From NCBI GenBank assembly GCA_964393115.1, contig CAYMST010000123.1, positions 1 to 13,757 on the forward strand: a stretch of DNA of 13,757 bases. The letters run 5' to 3'. This DNA is from CAYMST01 sp964393115. GTDB taxonomy: Bacteria > Bacteroidota > Bacteroidia > Cytophagales > Cyclobacteriaceae. The notes under the pieces were generated by a model. That model searched no databases, was not told the origin of the DNA, and worked only from the letters and a program-made list of their open reading frames with translations. This document shows, piece by piece, positions 13,277-13,757 of the stretch (positions are counted from its first letter, which is position 1; each line of letters starts with the position of its first letter). The translations under genes and the position numbers were made by a program.

Positions 13277-13757
13277 CTATGGCTGCACCAAGATCAAATC
13301 ACCCTTTGCGTCAAGCTTATATTTAATCGTGCTTCTCGCCATAGCTCCAAGTATACCTATTCCGTTGGATGTATTCCTGTAGATCTGTACAGGCTCGGCA
13401 AATGGGTTTAAGTTGCTCGTTCGCTGTAAGTTATTGGAGGTCAAGTACCGATATAAATCACGGTTTACCTGAACTAAGTCAATAGAGATGACCGCTTCCA
13501 ATTCAATGATGGAAGGATCCAGCAGTTCAGGGTCTTTTAGTAAATCTGCCAATGTAGGCTCCGATATCGTAAAACTGGCATTGATCTCATCGTTTGTCAA
13601 TCCAACATCATTAAACAACAACATATCATGACTTTGAAACTCTAGGGGTTCAAACAAGGGATCATTAGATTCCAGATGAGACGCTCGAGTGAACTGAATG
13701 GTATCAATAATCATTTTTCGTTCTGCGATGGGGTTTCCGAACTCATCCAATTCACCC
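13277..13757 (-). CDS. DUF4249 family lipoprotein, C-terminal part (gene cut by right window edge)
   Basis: An open frame runs from the window edge (reading GELDEFGNPIA) to a TAG at 13277, about 159 codons. It lines up along its whole length with the C-terminal half of the DUF4249 protein at 9473-10543. Shared blocks are the GNPIA segment, MLLFND.GL against KLLFNDNGL, LYRYLTSNNLQR against LYRFLTSRNLQR, and FAEPVQIY.N followed by GILGAM.RS..KY. The signal peptide and N-terminal half lie outside the window. The true start is beyond 13757, and a TTG at 13750 is internal. As it precedes the receptor operon on the same strand, another receptor gene is expected just upstream of it, past the right edge. 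The sequence similarity points to a tandem duplication of a receptor/lipoprotein unit that has since diverged. Confidence 0.9.
   Translation of the reverse strand, partial: GELDEFGNPIAERKMIIDTIQFTRASHLESNDPLFEPLEFQSHDMLLFNDVGLTNDEINASFTISEPTLADLLKDPELLDPSIIELEAVISIDLVQVNRDLYRYLTSNNLQRTSNLNPFAEPVQIYRNTSNGIGILGAMARSTIKYKLDAKGDLILVQP

Noticed and set aside
13125..13382. 85-codon plus-strand frame
   Set aside because: It crosses the hairpin-rich repeat and lies antisense to the DUF4249 gene, with a low-complexity, non-family peptide.

Overview
The window comes from a member of the Bacteroidota, most likely a marine or soil Cytophagales-type bacterium; genus cannot be fixed by reading alone. The reasons are a TonB-dependent receptor with an N-terminal carboxypeptidase-regulatory-like domain followed by a DUF4249 lipoprotein, several close matches to the Bacteroidota -7 promoter element TAnnTTTG, few Shine-Dalgarno sites, and a moderately AT-rich composition. 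It reads as chromosomal DNA. There is no rRNA, tRNA, transposase, integrase, phage structural gene or CRISPR array.

Left part (1-3721). A TetR-type regulator, of which only the first 18 codons are present, lies downstream of a short-chain dehydrogenase/reductase (SDR) on the minus strand. An intrinsic terminator separates them. A perfect 14-bp palindrome and a degenerate second copy 32 bp away sit in the SDR promoter region and are good candidates for the TetR operator. Divergent to the SDR are two small adjacent membrane proteins that look like diverged duplicates. They converge on a minus-strand two-gene operon: a SatD-family protein with a C-terminal helix-turn-helix, overlapping by 19 bp with a DUF3307 membrane protein.

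Middle part (3722-9472). Between the satD-like operon and a divergent DUF72 (YecE-like) gene lies an exact 29-bp-period array of four 20-bp inverted repeats. Next on the plus strand are a DHA2-type (14-helix) MFS efflux transporter and the DEAH-box helicase HrpB. HrpB has a near-ideal Bacteroidota promoter and a TTG start. Between the convergent ends of hrpB and the following DUF4249 gene is a roughly 165-bp imperfect palindrome. It encodes similar spurious peptides on both strands and resembles a MITE-like or giant-hairpin element.

Right part (9473-13757). A TonB-dependent outer-membrane receptor and its DUF4249 lipoprotein form a minus-strand operon. Upstream of it is the 3' part of a second, clearly paralogous DUF4249 gene, which implies a tandemly duplicated receptor/lipoprotein locus continuing past the right edge. 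The two units are separated by a GC-richer, hairpin-rich element starting GGGCATGCCC, which looks like a dispersed Bacteroidota intergenic repeat.

I found no complete new defence or biosynthetic system. The strongest candidates for undescribed biology are the palindrome array between satD and DUF72, the SatD/DUF3307 pair with its cyclase-like sequence pattern, and the large palindrome after hrpB. Intergenic stretches not listed as features (55-86, 113-317, most of 6524-6690 and 13054-13167) are AT-rich and I see no gene in them.
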